From Alicycliphilus denitrificans K601 (lineage in GTDB: Bacteria > Pseudomonadota > Gammaproteobacteria > Burkholderiales > Burkholderiaceae_C): DNA of 64,000 nucleotides. The stretch's first letter is position 1, and the number at the start of each line of letters is the position of its first letter. Positions 16,978-24,775 of this stretch are shown here, in pieces. The stretch spans positions 496,001 through 560,000 of the forward strand of contig NC_015422.1 in NCBI RefSeq assembly GCF_000204645.1, written 5' to 3'. Below the pieces are notes generated by a model that made no database searches, was not told the origin of the DNA, and was given only the letters and a program-made list of their open reading frames with translations. The position numbers and the translations under genes are program-made.

Positions 16978-17235
16978 ATGTCCGACCTGAACGCCGCCTT
17001 CGAGGCCGCCGTCGCCAACTCCAAGCTGCTGACCGAGCGCCCCGACAACCCCACGCTGCTGAAGATCTACGCCCTGTACAAGCAGGCCACGGCGGGCGAC
17101 AACGCCGAGAAGAAGCCGAGCTTCTCCGACATCGTGGGCCGCGCCAAATGGGACGCCTGGGAAAAGCTCAAGGGCACGGCCAGCGACGCGGCCAAGCAGC
17201 AGTACATCGACCTCATCGAATCGCTGCGCGGCTGA
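16978..17235 (+). CDS. Acyl-CoA-binding protein (ACBP)
   Basis: 85 residues, the full length of the ACBP four-helix family. Family landmarks: LNAAFEAAVANSKLLTERPDN, LLKIYALYKQAT (the acyl-CoA binding Tyr and Lys region), GRAKWDAWEKLKG, and KQQYIDLIESL. It buffers and carries long-chain acyl-CoA in the cytosol. ACBP is common in eukaryotes and patchy in bacteria. AGGAG precedes the ATG at a good distance. The gene is single, with its own likely promoter and palindrome. Confidence 0.93.
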   Translation: MSDLNAAFEAAVANSKLLTERPDNPTLLKIYALYKQATAGDNAEKKPSFSDIVGRAKWDAWEKLKGTASDAAKQQYIDLIESLRG

Positions 17236-17237
17236 GG

Positions 17238-18341
17238 TCAGCCGGCCAGCGCCTTGAGCGCCTCCTCGCGCCCGGGCTGCGGCATCTTCGCCAGGGCCCG
17301 AACGGCCGCATGGAAGCGCGGCCAGTCGCGCCCCTCGCGCTCGAACAGCGCCACGAAGGCCGGCACCAGGTCGTCGTAGGCGCCCTGCGCCGCGAAGCTG
17401 GCGTTGTTGGCTTCGCGCACCCACTGGTCCAGGGGCGCCAGCTGCGCGGGCGGCGTGTGCGCCGCCAGCCAGCGCGAGCGCAGCAGCGCATAGTTGGCAT
17501 GGAACTGCAGCATTGCTTCTGATTTCATAGCTGCAAGGGCAGTGTGGTCGGGTGTTGTATCGCTCTTTTGCTCATAAATGGCCGCCAGGCGCTCGCGCGT
17601 GGCGCGCGTGAGGGCGCGGAACTGCGCGCGGCGCTGCTCGCTGGCGGCGAACTGTGCGCGCACCGCGGGCGTGGCATGCCGCTCCAGCCAGCGCTGCACG
17701 CCCAGGCGCTCCACGGCCGTGGCGTAGGACTCGTTGAACGCCGTGTCGCCCTCGGCGTAGACCTGCTGGTGCGCCAGCTCGTGGAACAGCAGGCGCACGA
17801 AGTCTCCCTCGGGCCAGGCGATGAAGGTGGACAGCAGCGGATCGCCGCCCAGCCAGTTGCTGTAGCACAGCGTGGAATAGGCGGGCACGCCGTATACGTT
17901 CACCTCCAGCCCCGTGGCGGCCAGCCGGGCGGCCTCGGCGCGGGCGTCGGCCTCGTCGAAGTAGCCCCGGTAGCCTATGCAGCCGGTGACGGGAAAGCAC
18001 CAGCGGTGGAGCTCAAGCGAGTAGGGCCCGGCCGCCACCACGTTCCACACGGCCGCGCGGCGGTCCAGGCGCGCGTAGCGCCGGTAGCTGGCGTTGTCGG
18101 GCAGGGCCAGGTCGATGATGGAGAAGGCGCGCGCCTTCCGTGCCAGCTCCAGCCGCGCGCGCAGCGGCGCCGGGGTGTCCGGGCTGTCGATCCATTCCTG
18201 CACGGGGCGTGCCGCCTGCAGCAGCGCCAGATGCCCGCGCAGCGACTGCCAGTAGTAGCCGGGCGTGCCGCCCGAATGCGCGCAGCCCGAGAGAAGCAGG
18301 GCGAGCAGCGGGATGAGGAGTGATGAGGCGATGCGTTGCAT
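17238..18341 (-). CDS. Lipoprotein zinc aminopeptidase (COG4324 type)
   Basis: 367 residues. The N-terminus is a lipoprotein signal with lipobox LLLSGC (Cys ~19), so the protein is anchored to a membrane facing the periplasm. The zinc motif HELAHQ (HExxH) lies in LLFHELAHQQVYAEGDTAFNESYATAVE, where a following Glu completes a gluzincin-like site. The family is annotated as predicted aminopeptidase; the substrate is unknown. The start at 18341 puts the signal peptide right at the N-terminus; upstream in-frame extension is antisense to the tag gene and not real. Residues ~255-274 are encoded by a stretch that resembles the window's hairpin repeat (see 17521-17580). It converges on the ACBP gene with a 2-bp gap between stop codons. 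Confidence 0.8.
   Translation of the reverse strand: MQRIASSLLIPLLALLLSGCAHSGGTPGYYWQSLRGHLALLQAARPVQEWIDSPDTPAPLRARLELARKARAFSIIDLALPDNASYRRYARLDRRAAVWNVVAAGPYSLELHRWCFPVTGCIGYRGYFDEADARAEAARLAATGLEVNVYGVPAYSTLCYSNWLGGDPLLSTFIAWPEGDFVRLLFHELAHQQVYAEGDTAFNESYATAVERLGVQRWLERHATPAVRAQFAASEQRRAQFRALTRATRERLAAIYEQKSDTTPDHTALAAMKSEAMLQFHANYALLRSRWLAAHTPPAQLAPLDQWVREANNASFAAQGAYDDLVPAFVALFEREGRDWPRFHAAVRALAKMPQPGREEALKALAG
17521..17580. repeat. Decayed hairpin-repeat copy inside the aminopeptidase gene
   Basis: On the minus strand this stretch contains TTGCAGCTATGAAATCAG, which matches the AGCTAT(C/G)AA end shared by other copies of the repeat. It is AT-richer than the surrounding gene. It stays in frame and adds about 20 residues between two helices of the peptidase. 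The stem has decayed, so the assignment rests on the conserved end only. Confidence 0.4.
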
Positions 18342-18362
18342 GACGGCATGCAGAATACCGCC

Positions 18363-19007
18363 ATGCCAGACACCACCGATACAGGCCTGTTCACCGACGA
18401 CGGCGGCCACGCGCGCTGCTTCTGGTGCCGCGCCTCGCCGCTGTACCGCCACTACCACGACCATGAATGGGGCTTTCCCGTGGCGGACGAGCGCCGCCTG
18501 TTCGAGAAGCTCTGCCTGGAGGGCTTCCAGGCGGGTCTCTCCTGGATCACCATCCTGAACAAGCGCGAGGCCTTCCGCGCGGCGATGGCGAACTTCGAGG
18601 CCGAGGAGCTGGCGCGCTTCGGCCCGGCCGAGGTCGAGCGCCTGATGGGCATTGCTGCCATCGTGCGCCACCGCGGCAAGATCGAATCGGCCATCAACAA
18701 CGCGCGGCGCGTGCTCGAACTGCGCGGCGAGTTCGGCTCGCTGGCCGCCTACGTCTGGCGCTATGCACCGCAGGCCGCGCAGGACAGGCCTGGGCGCATG
18801 ACGCTCGAAGCCGTGCGTGCGCTCACGACCAGCGCGGCGTCGGCGGCGCTGTCCAAGGACCTGAAGAAACGGGGCTTCAGCTTCGTCGGCCCCACGACCA
18901 TGTACGCCTTCATGCAGGCCATGGGGCTGGTCAACGACCACATCGAGGGCTGCGGCGCGCGTGCCGCGGCGCATGCGGCGCGGGCCGCATTTGCCCCGCC
19001 CCAATGA
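18363..19007 (+). CDS. tag: DNA-3-methyladenine glycosylase I
   Basis: 214 residues. Tag landmarks: CFWCRASPLYRHYHDHEWGFPV at the N-terminus, the GFQAGLSWITILNKREAFR helix-turn-helix region, SKDLKKRGFSFVGPTTMYAFMQA, and the C-terminal VNDHIEGC. The Cys and His residues at both ends are the zinc site known in the E. coli enzyme. It removes 3-methyladenine from alkylated DNA. The ATG at 18363 gives the shortest N-terminus compatible with the family; ATGs at 18336 and 18348 are also in frame and would overlap the promoter of the divergent aminopeptidase gene. Confidence 0.93.
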   Translation: MPDTTDTGLFTDDGGHARCFWCRASPLYRHYHDHEWGFPVADERRLFEKLCLEGFQAGLSWITILNKREAFRAAMANFEAEELARFGPAEVERLMGIAAIVRHRGKIESAINNARRVLELRGEFGSLAAYVWRYAPQAAQDRPGRMTLEAVRALTTSAASAALSKDLKKRGFSFVGPTTMYAFMQAMGLVNDHIEGCGARAAAHAARAAFAPPQ

Positions 19008-19031
19008 AAAACAGCCCTCCGAGGAGGGCTG
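19007..19031 (-). terminator. Rho-independent terminator of the 53-residue gene
   Basis: Stem CAGCCCTC (19012-19019) / GAGGGCTG (19024-19031), with a 4-nt loop. Read on the minus strand the stem is followed by UUUUU (19011-19007). It lies 27 bp after the stop of the small minus-strand gene, and its T-run overlaps the tag stop codon. Confidence 0.75.
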
Positions 19032-19057
19032 CCGCGTTGCCACCGGGTGGCGGCGAA

Positions 19058-19219
19058 TCAGCCGTGGCGCTTGCCCGGATTCTTCTTGCTGCGCGTGGCC
19101 GTGCCGCGCTCCAGGCTCACGCGCTGGCCGCGGCCATGCGTGGCCACGGGCATGCCGGGCATGGGGGTGGGACGGGGGGTGCGCTTGCGATCGGCTTCGG
19201 TGACGATTTTGTTGCCCAT
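19058..19219 (-). CDS. Small basic protein, 53 residues, function unknown
   Basis: The ATG at 19219 has GCAGGAG 5 bp upstream and the gene ends just before a strong terminator, so this short frame is very likely a real gene. The product is strongly basic (about 15 Arg/Lys) and Pro-rich in the centre: MGNKIVTEADRKRTPRP, PTPMPGMPVATHGRGQR, ending KKNPGKRHG. No membrane segment or Cys is present. The basic termini suggest nucleic-acid or ribosome contact, but I recognise no family. Confidence 0.65.
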   Translation of the reverse strand: MGNKIVTEADRKRTPRPTPMPGMPVATHGRGQRVSLERGTATRSKKNPGKRHG

Positions 19220-19316
19220 GATGGCTCCTGCAATGAATGAACGGTGAAAACCCCGTATTAGGCCATACCCGTGGGGCCCCCTGGCCCGCAGGCTGCCTCG
19301 GTGCTCCCAATAGAGT

Positions 19317-19347
19317 AGCTGTGAGCGCTTGGTGGATAAGCGCTTCA
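19317..19347. repeat. Hairpin repeat copy in a divergent promoter region
   Basis: AGCGCTT (19324-19330), a 7-nt loop and AAGCGCT (19338-19344) form a perfect 7-bp stem next to TAGCTGTG. The stem and loop length match the copies at 4664-4686 and 34543-34565. This copy lies between divergent genes and just upstream of a promoter, so it cannot serve as a simple terminator of either gene. Confidence 0.6.
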
Positions 19348-19354
19348 TGCCGAT

Positions 19355-19383
19355 TTGACGTATGCTGCATTGCGGCCTACCCT
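19355..19383 (+). promoter_or_regulatory. Candidate sigma-70 promoter of the CFA-synthase-like gene
   Basis: TTGACG (19355-19360) and TACCCT (19378-19383) are separated by 17 bp, 117 bp upstream of the GTG start. The -35 element is good and the -10 element weak. The rest of the 280-bp divergent gap (19220-19499) holds only the hairpin repeat just upstream; I see nothing else in it. Confidence 0.4.
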
Positions 19384-19499
19384 CACGCGGGGCCGCGCGC
19401 TTTCGGCCGGGGCTGCTCCCTCGTGTCGGCCTTGGCCGATTGACGGGGCTGCGCGCAGCCTCCAAGAATCGCGTTTGCCAAAAGGTAGGAGGGCGTTTC

Positions 19500-20798
19500 G
19501 TGAAGCATCTGCTCAATTCCCTGGAATCCAGCCTGGCGCAGTCGCCGGTCGGCATCGCCGTGGAACTGCCCGGCGGCCTGCGCCTGGGCAATGCCAATGC
19601 CGACCTGCGCCTGCGCTTTCGCGACCGCATGGCGGTCGTGGCGCTGGCCATGGGCGAGATCGGCAACGTGGGCGCGGCCATCGTCGAGGGCCGCGTGGCG
19701 CTGGAGGGCAGCATGCGCCAGCTCATGGCGGCGGCGGCGGCCATGCTGCGCTCCGATCCGGCGCGCGACGAGCAGGTGGCCTGGTGGCGGCGCGTGCTGC
19801 TGCGCGCGCGTTCCATGGCCGCCCACACACGGGCCCGGGATGCGCAGCACATCCAGTACCACTACGACCTGTCCGACGACTTCTATGCCCTGTGGCTGGA
19901 CCCGCGGCGCGTCTATTCCTGCGCCTATTTCCGCGCGGACGGCATGACCCTGGCCCAGGCGCAGGAGGCCAAGCTCGACCACATTTGCCGCAAGCTCATG
20001 CTGCGCCCCGGCGAGCGTTTCCTGGACATAGGCGCGGGCTGGGGCGGCCTGCTGCTGTGGGCCGCCGAGCATTACGGCGTGGACGCCACGGGCATCACCC
20101 TGTCGCGCAACCAGCATGCCCACGTGCAGCGGCTCATCGAGGAGCGCGGCCTGCAGGGCCGGGTGCGCATGCAGCTGCTCGACTACCGCGTGCTGCAGGT
20201 GCCCGAGCCCTTCGACAAGATCGCCTCGGTCGGCATGTTCGAGCATGTGGGCCATGCGCAGATGGGGCATTACTTCGCCACCGTGCACCGCCTGCTGCGC
20301 CCCGGTGGCCTGCTGATGAACCACGGCATCACGGCCGGCGGGCTGGACAACGCCGCCGGCCTGGGCGCGGGCATGGGCGACTTCATCGAGCGCTACATCT
20401 TCCCTGGCGGCGAGCTGATGCACGTGAGCCGGGCTTTGCAGGAAATGGCGCGCGCCGGGCTGGAAATGGTGGACACGGAGAACCTGCGCCCGCACTACGC
20501 GCGCACGCTGTGGGCCTGGTCGGATCGGCTGGAGACCCGCTTGGACGAGGCGCGCCGCATCCTCGTGGACCAGCATGGACAGGAGCAGGGCGAGAAGGCC
20601 CTGCGCGCCTACCGCCTGTACCTGGCGGGCTGCGCGCTGGCGTTCGAGCATGGCTGGGTCGCGCTGCACCAGGTACTGGCCGCGCGCCCCACGGGCGAGG
20701 TCGCGGCGGGGGCGCTCGCGGGCGCGCAGTCCGACTATCCCTTCAACCGCGCCTACATGTACGAAGATAGGGCCGCGGCGCATGCCGCCGCGTCCTGA
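19500..20798 (+). CDS. Cyclopropane-fatty-acyl-phospholipid synthase family methyltransferase
   Basis: 432 residues. The SAM-binding site is LDIGAGWGGLLLWAAEHYGV; the family segments QHIQYHYDLSDDFYALWLDP and VYSCAYFR precede it, and the active-site region KIASVGMFEHVGHAQM follows. CFA synthases methylenate unsaturated acyl chains of membrane phospholipids with SAM. The N-terminal ~100 residues are a lipid-binding-like domain (MAVVALAMGEIGNVGAAIVEG). The GTG at 19500 was chosen because AGGAGG ends about 7 bp before it, and upstream residues look non-coding. A DUF1840 gene follows 21 bp later. Fatty-acid substrate identity is not fixed by the sequence. Confidence 0.88.
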   Translation: MKHLLNSLESSLAQSPVGIAVELPGGLRLGNANADLRLRFRDRMAVVALAMGEIGNVGAAIVEGRVALEGSMRQLMAAAAAMLRSDPARDEQVAWWRRVLLRARSMAAHTRARDAQHIQYHYDLSDDFYALWLDPRRVYSCAYFRADGMTLAQAQEAKLDHICRKLMLRPGERFLDIGAGWGGLLLWAAEHYGVDATGITLSRNQHAHVQRLIEERGLQGRVRMQLLDYRVLQVPEPFDKIASVGMFEHVGHAQMGHYFATVHRLLRPGGLLMNHGITAGGLDNAAGLGAGMGDFIERYIFPGGELMHVSRALQEMARAGLEMVDTENLRPHYARTLWAWSDRLETRLDEARRILVDQHGQEQGEKALRAYRLYLAGCALAFEHGWVALHQVLAARPTGEVAAGALAGAQSDYPFNRAYMYEDRAAAHAAAS

Positions 20799-20819
20799 TC
20801 CTTTTTCGAGGACATTCAG

Positions 20820-21140
20820 ATGCTCTTCAAATTCAAATCCCGCGCCACGGCCGACCTCATCATGCTCGAACCCAATGGCCGGCAACTGCTGGAAATCATC
20901 GGCAAGACGCCCGACCCCCACGGCATCGTGACCGCGGCGCAGATCCCCGCCGCCATCGCCGCCCTGGAGGCCGCCGTGGCCGCTGACGAGGCGAATGCCG
21001 GCGCACCCGCCGAGGAGGCCGAAGGCGCCGACGGCGAGCAGCAGCCCCCGCGCGACACCGTGCGGCTGCGCCAGCGCGCGGCGCCGTTCATCGACATGCT
21101 GCGCCGCAGCGCTGCCGAAGACCACGACGTGGTCTGGTGA
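20820..21140 (+). CDS. DUF1840 family protein
   Basis: 106 residues. MLFKFKSRATADLIMLEPNGRQLLEIIGK is the typical start of the DUF1840 family, and the C-terminus RQRAAPFIDMLRRSAAEDHDVVW is its second conserved block. An acidic Ala/Glu-rich linker lies between. Function is unknown; the family is small, cytoplasmic and mostly betaproteobacterial. It follows the CFA-synthase-like gene closely and probably shares its transcript. Confidence 0.85.
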   Translation: MLFKFKSRATADLIMLEPNGRQLLEIIGKTPDPHGIVTAAQIPAAIAALEAAVAADEANAGAPAEEAEGADGEQQPPRDTVRLRQRAAPFIDMLRRSAAEDHDVVW

Positions 21141-21162
21141 GCGGCGCCCATGGGCGCGCGGG

Positions 21163-22179
21163 TCAATCGACCTTGGCGCCCGAGGCCTTGACCACCTGCG
21201 CCCACTTGCGGTGCTCGCTGTCGATCAGGCCGGCGAACTCGGCCGGCGTGTTGCCGCCAGGGATGGCGCCCTGGGCCAGCAACCGCTCCTTCACGGCCGG
21301 CGAGGCGAGCGCCTTGGCCACCTCCTGCTGGATGCGCTGCACCACGTCGGGCGGCGTGCCCGCGGGCGCGAGCAGGCCGAACCAGGAACTGGCCTCGAAG
21401 CCCTTGAGCGCGGGGCCGCCGGCTTCCTCCACCGTGGGCACGTCGGGCAGCGCGGCCGAGCGCTGGGCGCTGGTCACGGCCAGCGCCTTGAGCTTGCCGG
21501 CCTTGATGTGCGCCATGGACGAGGGCAGGTTGTCGAACATCACGTCCATGTTGCCGCCCACCATGTCCAGCAGCGCCGGGGCCGAGCCGCGGTAGGGCAT
21601 GTGCAGCATGAAGGTGCCGGTCATGGTCTTGAACAGCTCGCCCGCCAGGTGGATGGAGGTGCCGTTGCCGCTCGAGGCCATGTTGAGCTTGCCCGGGTTG
21701 GCCTTGGCGTAGCGTATGAAGTCCTGCACGTTGCCGATGCCTAGGGCGCGCGCCTTCTCGGTGTTCATGACCATGACGTTGGGCACCGAGGCCACCAGCG
21801 TGATGGGCGCGAAGTCCTTGATCGGGTCGTAGGGCAGCCTGGCGTACAGCGCGCGGTTGATGCCGTGCGTGCCCACCGTGCCCATGAGCAGCGTGTAGCC
21901 GTCGCCCGCCGACTTGGCCACCAGCTCCGCGCCGATGTTGCCGCCCGCGCCGCCGCGGTTGTCCACGATGAACTGCTGGCCGAAGGCCTTGCCCAGCTCG
22001 GGCGCGATGGCGCGCGCCAGGATGTCGGTGGTGCCGCCGGCCGCGAACGGTACGACGATGCGCACGGGCTTGGTGGGCCAGGTGGCCTGGGCCTGCGCGG
22101 CGCCGGCGGCGCCCAGGCCCAGGGCGAAGGCGGCGGCAATGGCGCGCAGTGACTGGCGGCGTGGGGTGTCGATGTGCAT
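21163..22179 (-). CDS. Bug-family (TTT) solute-binding protein
   Basis: 338 residues. A signal peptide ([23 protein letters not shown]) leads to the Bug start [41 protein letters not shown] and [15 protein letters not shown] follow. The ligand is probably a carboxylate, but the residues do not name it. The ATG at 22179 has GGGAGAA just upstream. It is followed on the same strand by no transporter gene; the next gene upstream is another Bug protein, with a terminator between them, so the two are separate units. Confidence 0.9.
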   Translation of the reverse strand: MHIDTPRRQSLRAIAAAFALGLGAAGAAQAQATWPTKPVRIVVPFAAGGTTDILARAIAPELGKAFGQQFIVDNRGGAGGNIGAELVAKSAGDGYTLLMGTVGTHGINRALYARLPYDPIKDFAPITLVASVPNVMVMNTEKARALGIGNVQDFIRYAKANPGKLNMASSGNGTSIHLAGELFKTMTGTFMLHMPYRGSAPALLDMVGGNMDVMFDNLPSSMAHIKAGKLKALAVTSAQRSAALPDVPTVEEAGGPALKGFEASSWFGLLAPAGTPPDVVQRIQQEVAKALASPAVKERLLAQGAIPGGNTPAEFAGLIDSEHRKWAQVVKASGAKVD

Positions 22180-22263
22180 GCGTTCTCCCGGGGAATGTGA
22201 AGAAAGCACCGTTTGTAGGCCGGCAGGGGCGCGCATGGGCAGCAGGATTACCCGCAATAGTCC

Positions 22264-22296
22264 AATAAAAAAGCCCGGCGCATGGGCACCGGGCTT
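22264..22296 (-). terminator. Rho-independent terminator of the second Bug gene
   Basis: Stem AAGCCCGG (22271-22278) / CCGGGCTT (22289-22296) with a 10-nt loop. On the minus strand the stem runs into UUUUUU-A-UUGG. It is 26 bp downstream of the stop codon at 22322, so it closes that transcript. Confidence 0.8.
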
Positions 22297-22321
22297 TGGA
22301 GGGCCTGCCTGCGGGGCGGGA

Positions 22322-23311
22322 TCAATCCGCGTAGGAGCCGGCGGCCTTGATGACCGCGCCCCACTTGGCGGTCTCGGCCTGCACGAACTTCTTGTGCTCG
22401 GCGGGTTCGAGGCGCTTGTCGGTGGTGACCACGGCACCCAGGGCCTCCTCGTTCTTGACGAACTGCGGGTCCTTGAGCGCGACTTTCAGCGCGTCATTGA
22501 TGGTCTTGACCACGGCCGCGGGCGTGCCCTTGGGGGCGTACAGGCCGTGCCAGATCGTGACCTGGAAGTCCTTCAGGCCCAGCTCTTGCAGCGTGGGCAG
22601 GCCCTTGAGCGCGGGCGTTGCCAGGCGCTTGGGCGTGGTCACGGCGTAGGCCTTGACCTTCTTGGCCTCGATCTGGCTGGTGGTGTTGGTGGTCTGGTCG
22701 CACAGCAGGTCCACCTGGTTGCCCATCAGGTCGGCGATGGCGGGCGCGGCGCCCTTGTAGGGCACGGACGTCATCTCGGTCTGGAGCGCGCTCTGGAACA
22801 TCAGGCCGCACAGGTGCGAGGCCGATCCCAGCCCAGCGTTGGCCAGGTTGACCTTGCCCTTGTTGGCTGCGATCCAGGCCGTCAGTTCCTTGTAGTTGTT
22901 GGCCGGCAGCGTGGGCTTGCCGATCAGCGTCATGGGCACGTCGTTGATGATGCCCAGGTACTCGAAGTCGTTCTCGACGTTGAAGGGCAGCTTGCGGTAC
23001 ATGCTGGGCACGGTGGCCATGCCGATGTGGTTGAGCAGCAGCGTGTAGCCGTCCGGCGCGGCGCGCGCCACCTTGGCCATGCCGATCGAGCTGCCGGCGC
23101 CGGCCGTGTTGTCCACGACGATGGTGGCGCCGCCCAGGGGCTTGCGCAGCGCCTCGGCCAGGTCGCGCGCCACGCGGTCGGTGGGGCCGCCCGCGGTGAA
23201 GGGGACGACGATGGTGATGGTCTTGCCGGCTGCCGGATAGGTCTGCGCGCAGACGCCGAAGGCGGCCAGGATGGCGGCCGCGCCCAGGACGAGCTTGAAG
23301 GGGTGGTTCAT
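22322..23311 (-). CDS. Bug-family (TTT) solute-binding protein
   Basis: 329 residues. Signal peptide: [23 protein letters not shown]. The mature start [27 protein letters not shown] and the [22 protein letters not shown] loop are Bug hallmarks, as is [15 protein letters not shown]. Unlike many paralogues, the ligand loop carries TAGAGSSIG in place of PGAGG. The ATG at 23311 has AAGGAG at a good distance. It has its own terminator and no permease partner. Ligand unknown. Confidence 0.9.
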   Translation of the reverse strand: MNHPFKLVLGAAAILAAFGVCAQTYPAAGKTITIVVPFTAGGPTDRVARDLAEALRKPLGGATIVVDNTAGAGSSIGMAKVARAAPDGYTLLLNHIGMATVPSMYRKLPFNVENDFEYLGIINDVPMTLIGKPTLPANNYKELTAWIAANKGKVNLANAGLGSASHLCGLMFQSALQTEMTSVPYKGAAPAIADLMGNQVDLLCDQTTNTTSQIEAKKVKAYAVTTPKRLATPALKGLPTLQELGLKDFQVTIWHGLYAPKGTPAAVVKTINDALKVALKDPQFVKNEEALGAVVTTDKRLEPAEHKKFVQAETAKWGAVIKAAGSYAD

Positions 23312-23404
23312 GATGCTCCTTGAGAAAAAACGCAATGATAGAGAGGAAGCATGAACGCCTGCCTTGCTTCCCGGCGCTCTATTGCGCTGCGCGCTCCCGC
23401 TCGC

Positions 23405-23430
23405 CAACCCCTCTCCCGCAAGGGGAAAGG
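23405..23430. repeat. CCCCTCTCCC...GGGGAAAGGG hairpin-like element
   Basis: An imperfect inverted repeat, CCCCTCTCCC followed by GCAAGGGGAAAGGG, lies just downstream of the PaaK-like stop codon on the minus strand. Elements of this form are common between genes in Burkholderiales. It may end the long ABC-transporter operon, but there is no T-tract. Confidence 0.35.
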
Positions 23431-23437
23431 GCGCGCC

Positions 23438-24685
23438 TCAGCGGTAACTGCGCGCGTCCTCGATGACCTTGCCGTCGTTGGGCAGGCTGCCTGGTGGCAG
23501 CATCTGCACCTCGCCGCGCAGCTTGGTGACCTCGCGCAGCGCCTCGGCCAGCAGTTGCGCCAGGCCGGCGGCGGTTTCGGTGGTCTCGACCTGCAGCACC
23601 ATCTGGTCGTTGGCCATCTCGCCGCTGACCACCAGGCGCGCGCGCTGCACCTGCGGGAAGCGCTTGACGACGGCCGCCACCTGGCCCGGCTGCACGAACA
23701 TGCCGCGCACCTTGGTGGTCTGGTCGGCGCGGCCCAGCCAGCCCTTGATGCGCGTGTTGGTGCGGCCCGTGGGGCAGGCGCCGGGCAGCACGGCCGAGAG
23801 GTCGCCGGTGCCGAAGCGGATCAGCGGGTAGTCGGGGTTGAGCGTGGTCACGACCAGCTCGCCCACCTCGCCTTCGGGCACGGGGTCGCCCGTGCCGGGG
23901 CGCACGATCTCGACGATCACGCCCTCGTCGAGCACAAGGCCCTCGCGCGCCTCGGTCTCGTAGGCGATCAGGCCCAGGTCGGCCGTGCCGTAGCACTGGA
24001 AGCCCGTCACGCCGCGCTCGGCGAACCAGTCGCGCAGCGAGGGCGGGAAGGCCTCGGCCGAGAACAGGGCCTTGGTCACGCTGGGCAGCTCCACTGCCAT
24101 CTCGGCGGCCTTCTCCAGGATGATCTTGAGGAAGCTCGGCGTACCCACGTAGCCCGCCGGGCGCAGGTCGGCCATGGCTTGCACCTGCTGCTCGGTCTGG
24201 CCGGTGCCGCCGGCAAACACCGTGCAGCCCAGGGCGTGGGCGGCCGTCTCCATCATCGAGCCGGCGGGCACGAAGTGGTAGGAAAAGCAGTTGTGCACCA
24301 GGTCGCCGGCCCGAAAGCCCGCGGCGTACAGGGCGCGGGCCATGCGCCAGTAGTCGCGGCGCGCGCCCTCGGGCTCGTAGATGGGGCCGGGGCTGGCGAA
24401 CACGCGCGGCATGGCGGAGCCAAAGCCCATGCCGGCGAAGCCGCCGAAGGGGGATTCGGCGCGCCCCGCCTGCTGGCGCTGCTGCAGCTCGTACTTGCGC
24501 GTGACGGGCAGCTGCGCCAGCGCGCCGCGGCTGGCGATGCTGCCGGCATCGATCCCGGCGAGGATCTCGGCGAAGGCCGGCGCGGCCTGTTGGGCATGGG
24601 CGATCTGCCGGGCCAGCGCGGCCATCTGGTCTGCCTCGCGCTCAGCGGAGGAGCGGGTTTCCAGGGCGTCGTAGAACTTGTTCAT
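23438..24685 (-). CDS. PaaK-like (phenylacetate-CoA ligase family) protein, degenerate P-loop
   Basis: 415 residues with the overall pattern of PaaK-type adenylating enzymes: FYDALETRSSAEREADQMAAL at the N-terminus, YVGTPSFLKIILEKA, LFSAEAFPPSLRDWFAERGV, the YGTADLGLIAYE motif, and LIRFGTGDLS. The usual Ser/Gly-rich ATP loop is absent: RVFASPGPIYEPEG stands in its place. Similar ABC-linked PaaK-like proteins are known in betaproteobacteria. It is the last gene of the operon, 90 bp after livF, with a hairpin repeat in the gap. It may activate or bind the imported acid, or may have lost adenylation. Confidence 0.75.
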   Translation of the reverse strand: MNKFYDALETRSSAEREADQMAALARQIAHAQQAAPAFAEILAGIDAGSIASRGALAQLPVTRKYELQQRQQAGRAESPFGGFAGMGFGSAMPRVFASPGPIYEPEGARRDYWRMARALYAAGFRAGDLVHNCFSYHFVPAGSMMETAAHALGCTVFAGGTGQTEQQVQAMADLRPAGYVGTPSFLKIILEKAAEMAVELPSVTKALFSAEAFPPSLRDWFAERGVTGFQCYGTADLGLIAYETEAREGLVLDEGVIVEIVRPGTGDPVPEGEVGELVVTTLNPDYPLIRFGTGDLSAVLPGACPTGRTNTRIKGWLGRADQTTKVRGMFVQPGQVAAVVKRFPQVQRARLVVSGEMANDQMVLQVETTETAAGLAQLLAEALREVTKLRGEVQMLPPGSLPNDGKVIEDARSYR

Positions 24686-24711
24686 GCCGTGGTTTCCTAT
24701 GCGTTCCGGTT

Positions 24712-24765
24712 TTCAGGACAAAAGCGGCCAGACATCAGGCGTGGATTGCGCTGGCCGCCATGGAA
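24712..24765. repeat. Hairpin repeat copy between livF-like and paaK-like genes
   Basis: Arms GCGGCCAG (24724-24731) and CTGGCCGC (24751-24758) form a perfect 8-bp stem with a 19-nt loop. The flanks AAAAG and CATGGAA resemble the ends of the other repeat copies. Lying inside an operon, it may reduce expression of the last gene. Confidence 0.45.
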
Positions 24766-24775
24766 TCTGGGGTGC

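Noticed and set aside
19317..19347. Terminator of the small basic gene or of tag
   Set aside because: It lies upstream of the small gene, on the far side from its 3' end, and has no T-tract; it is better seen as a repeat copy in a divergent promoter region.
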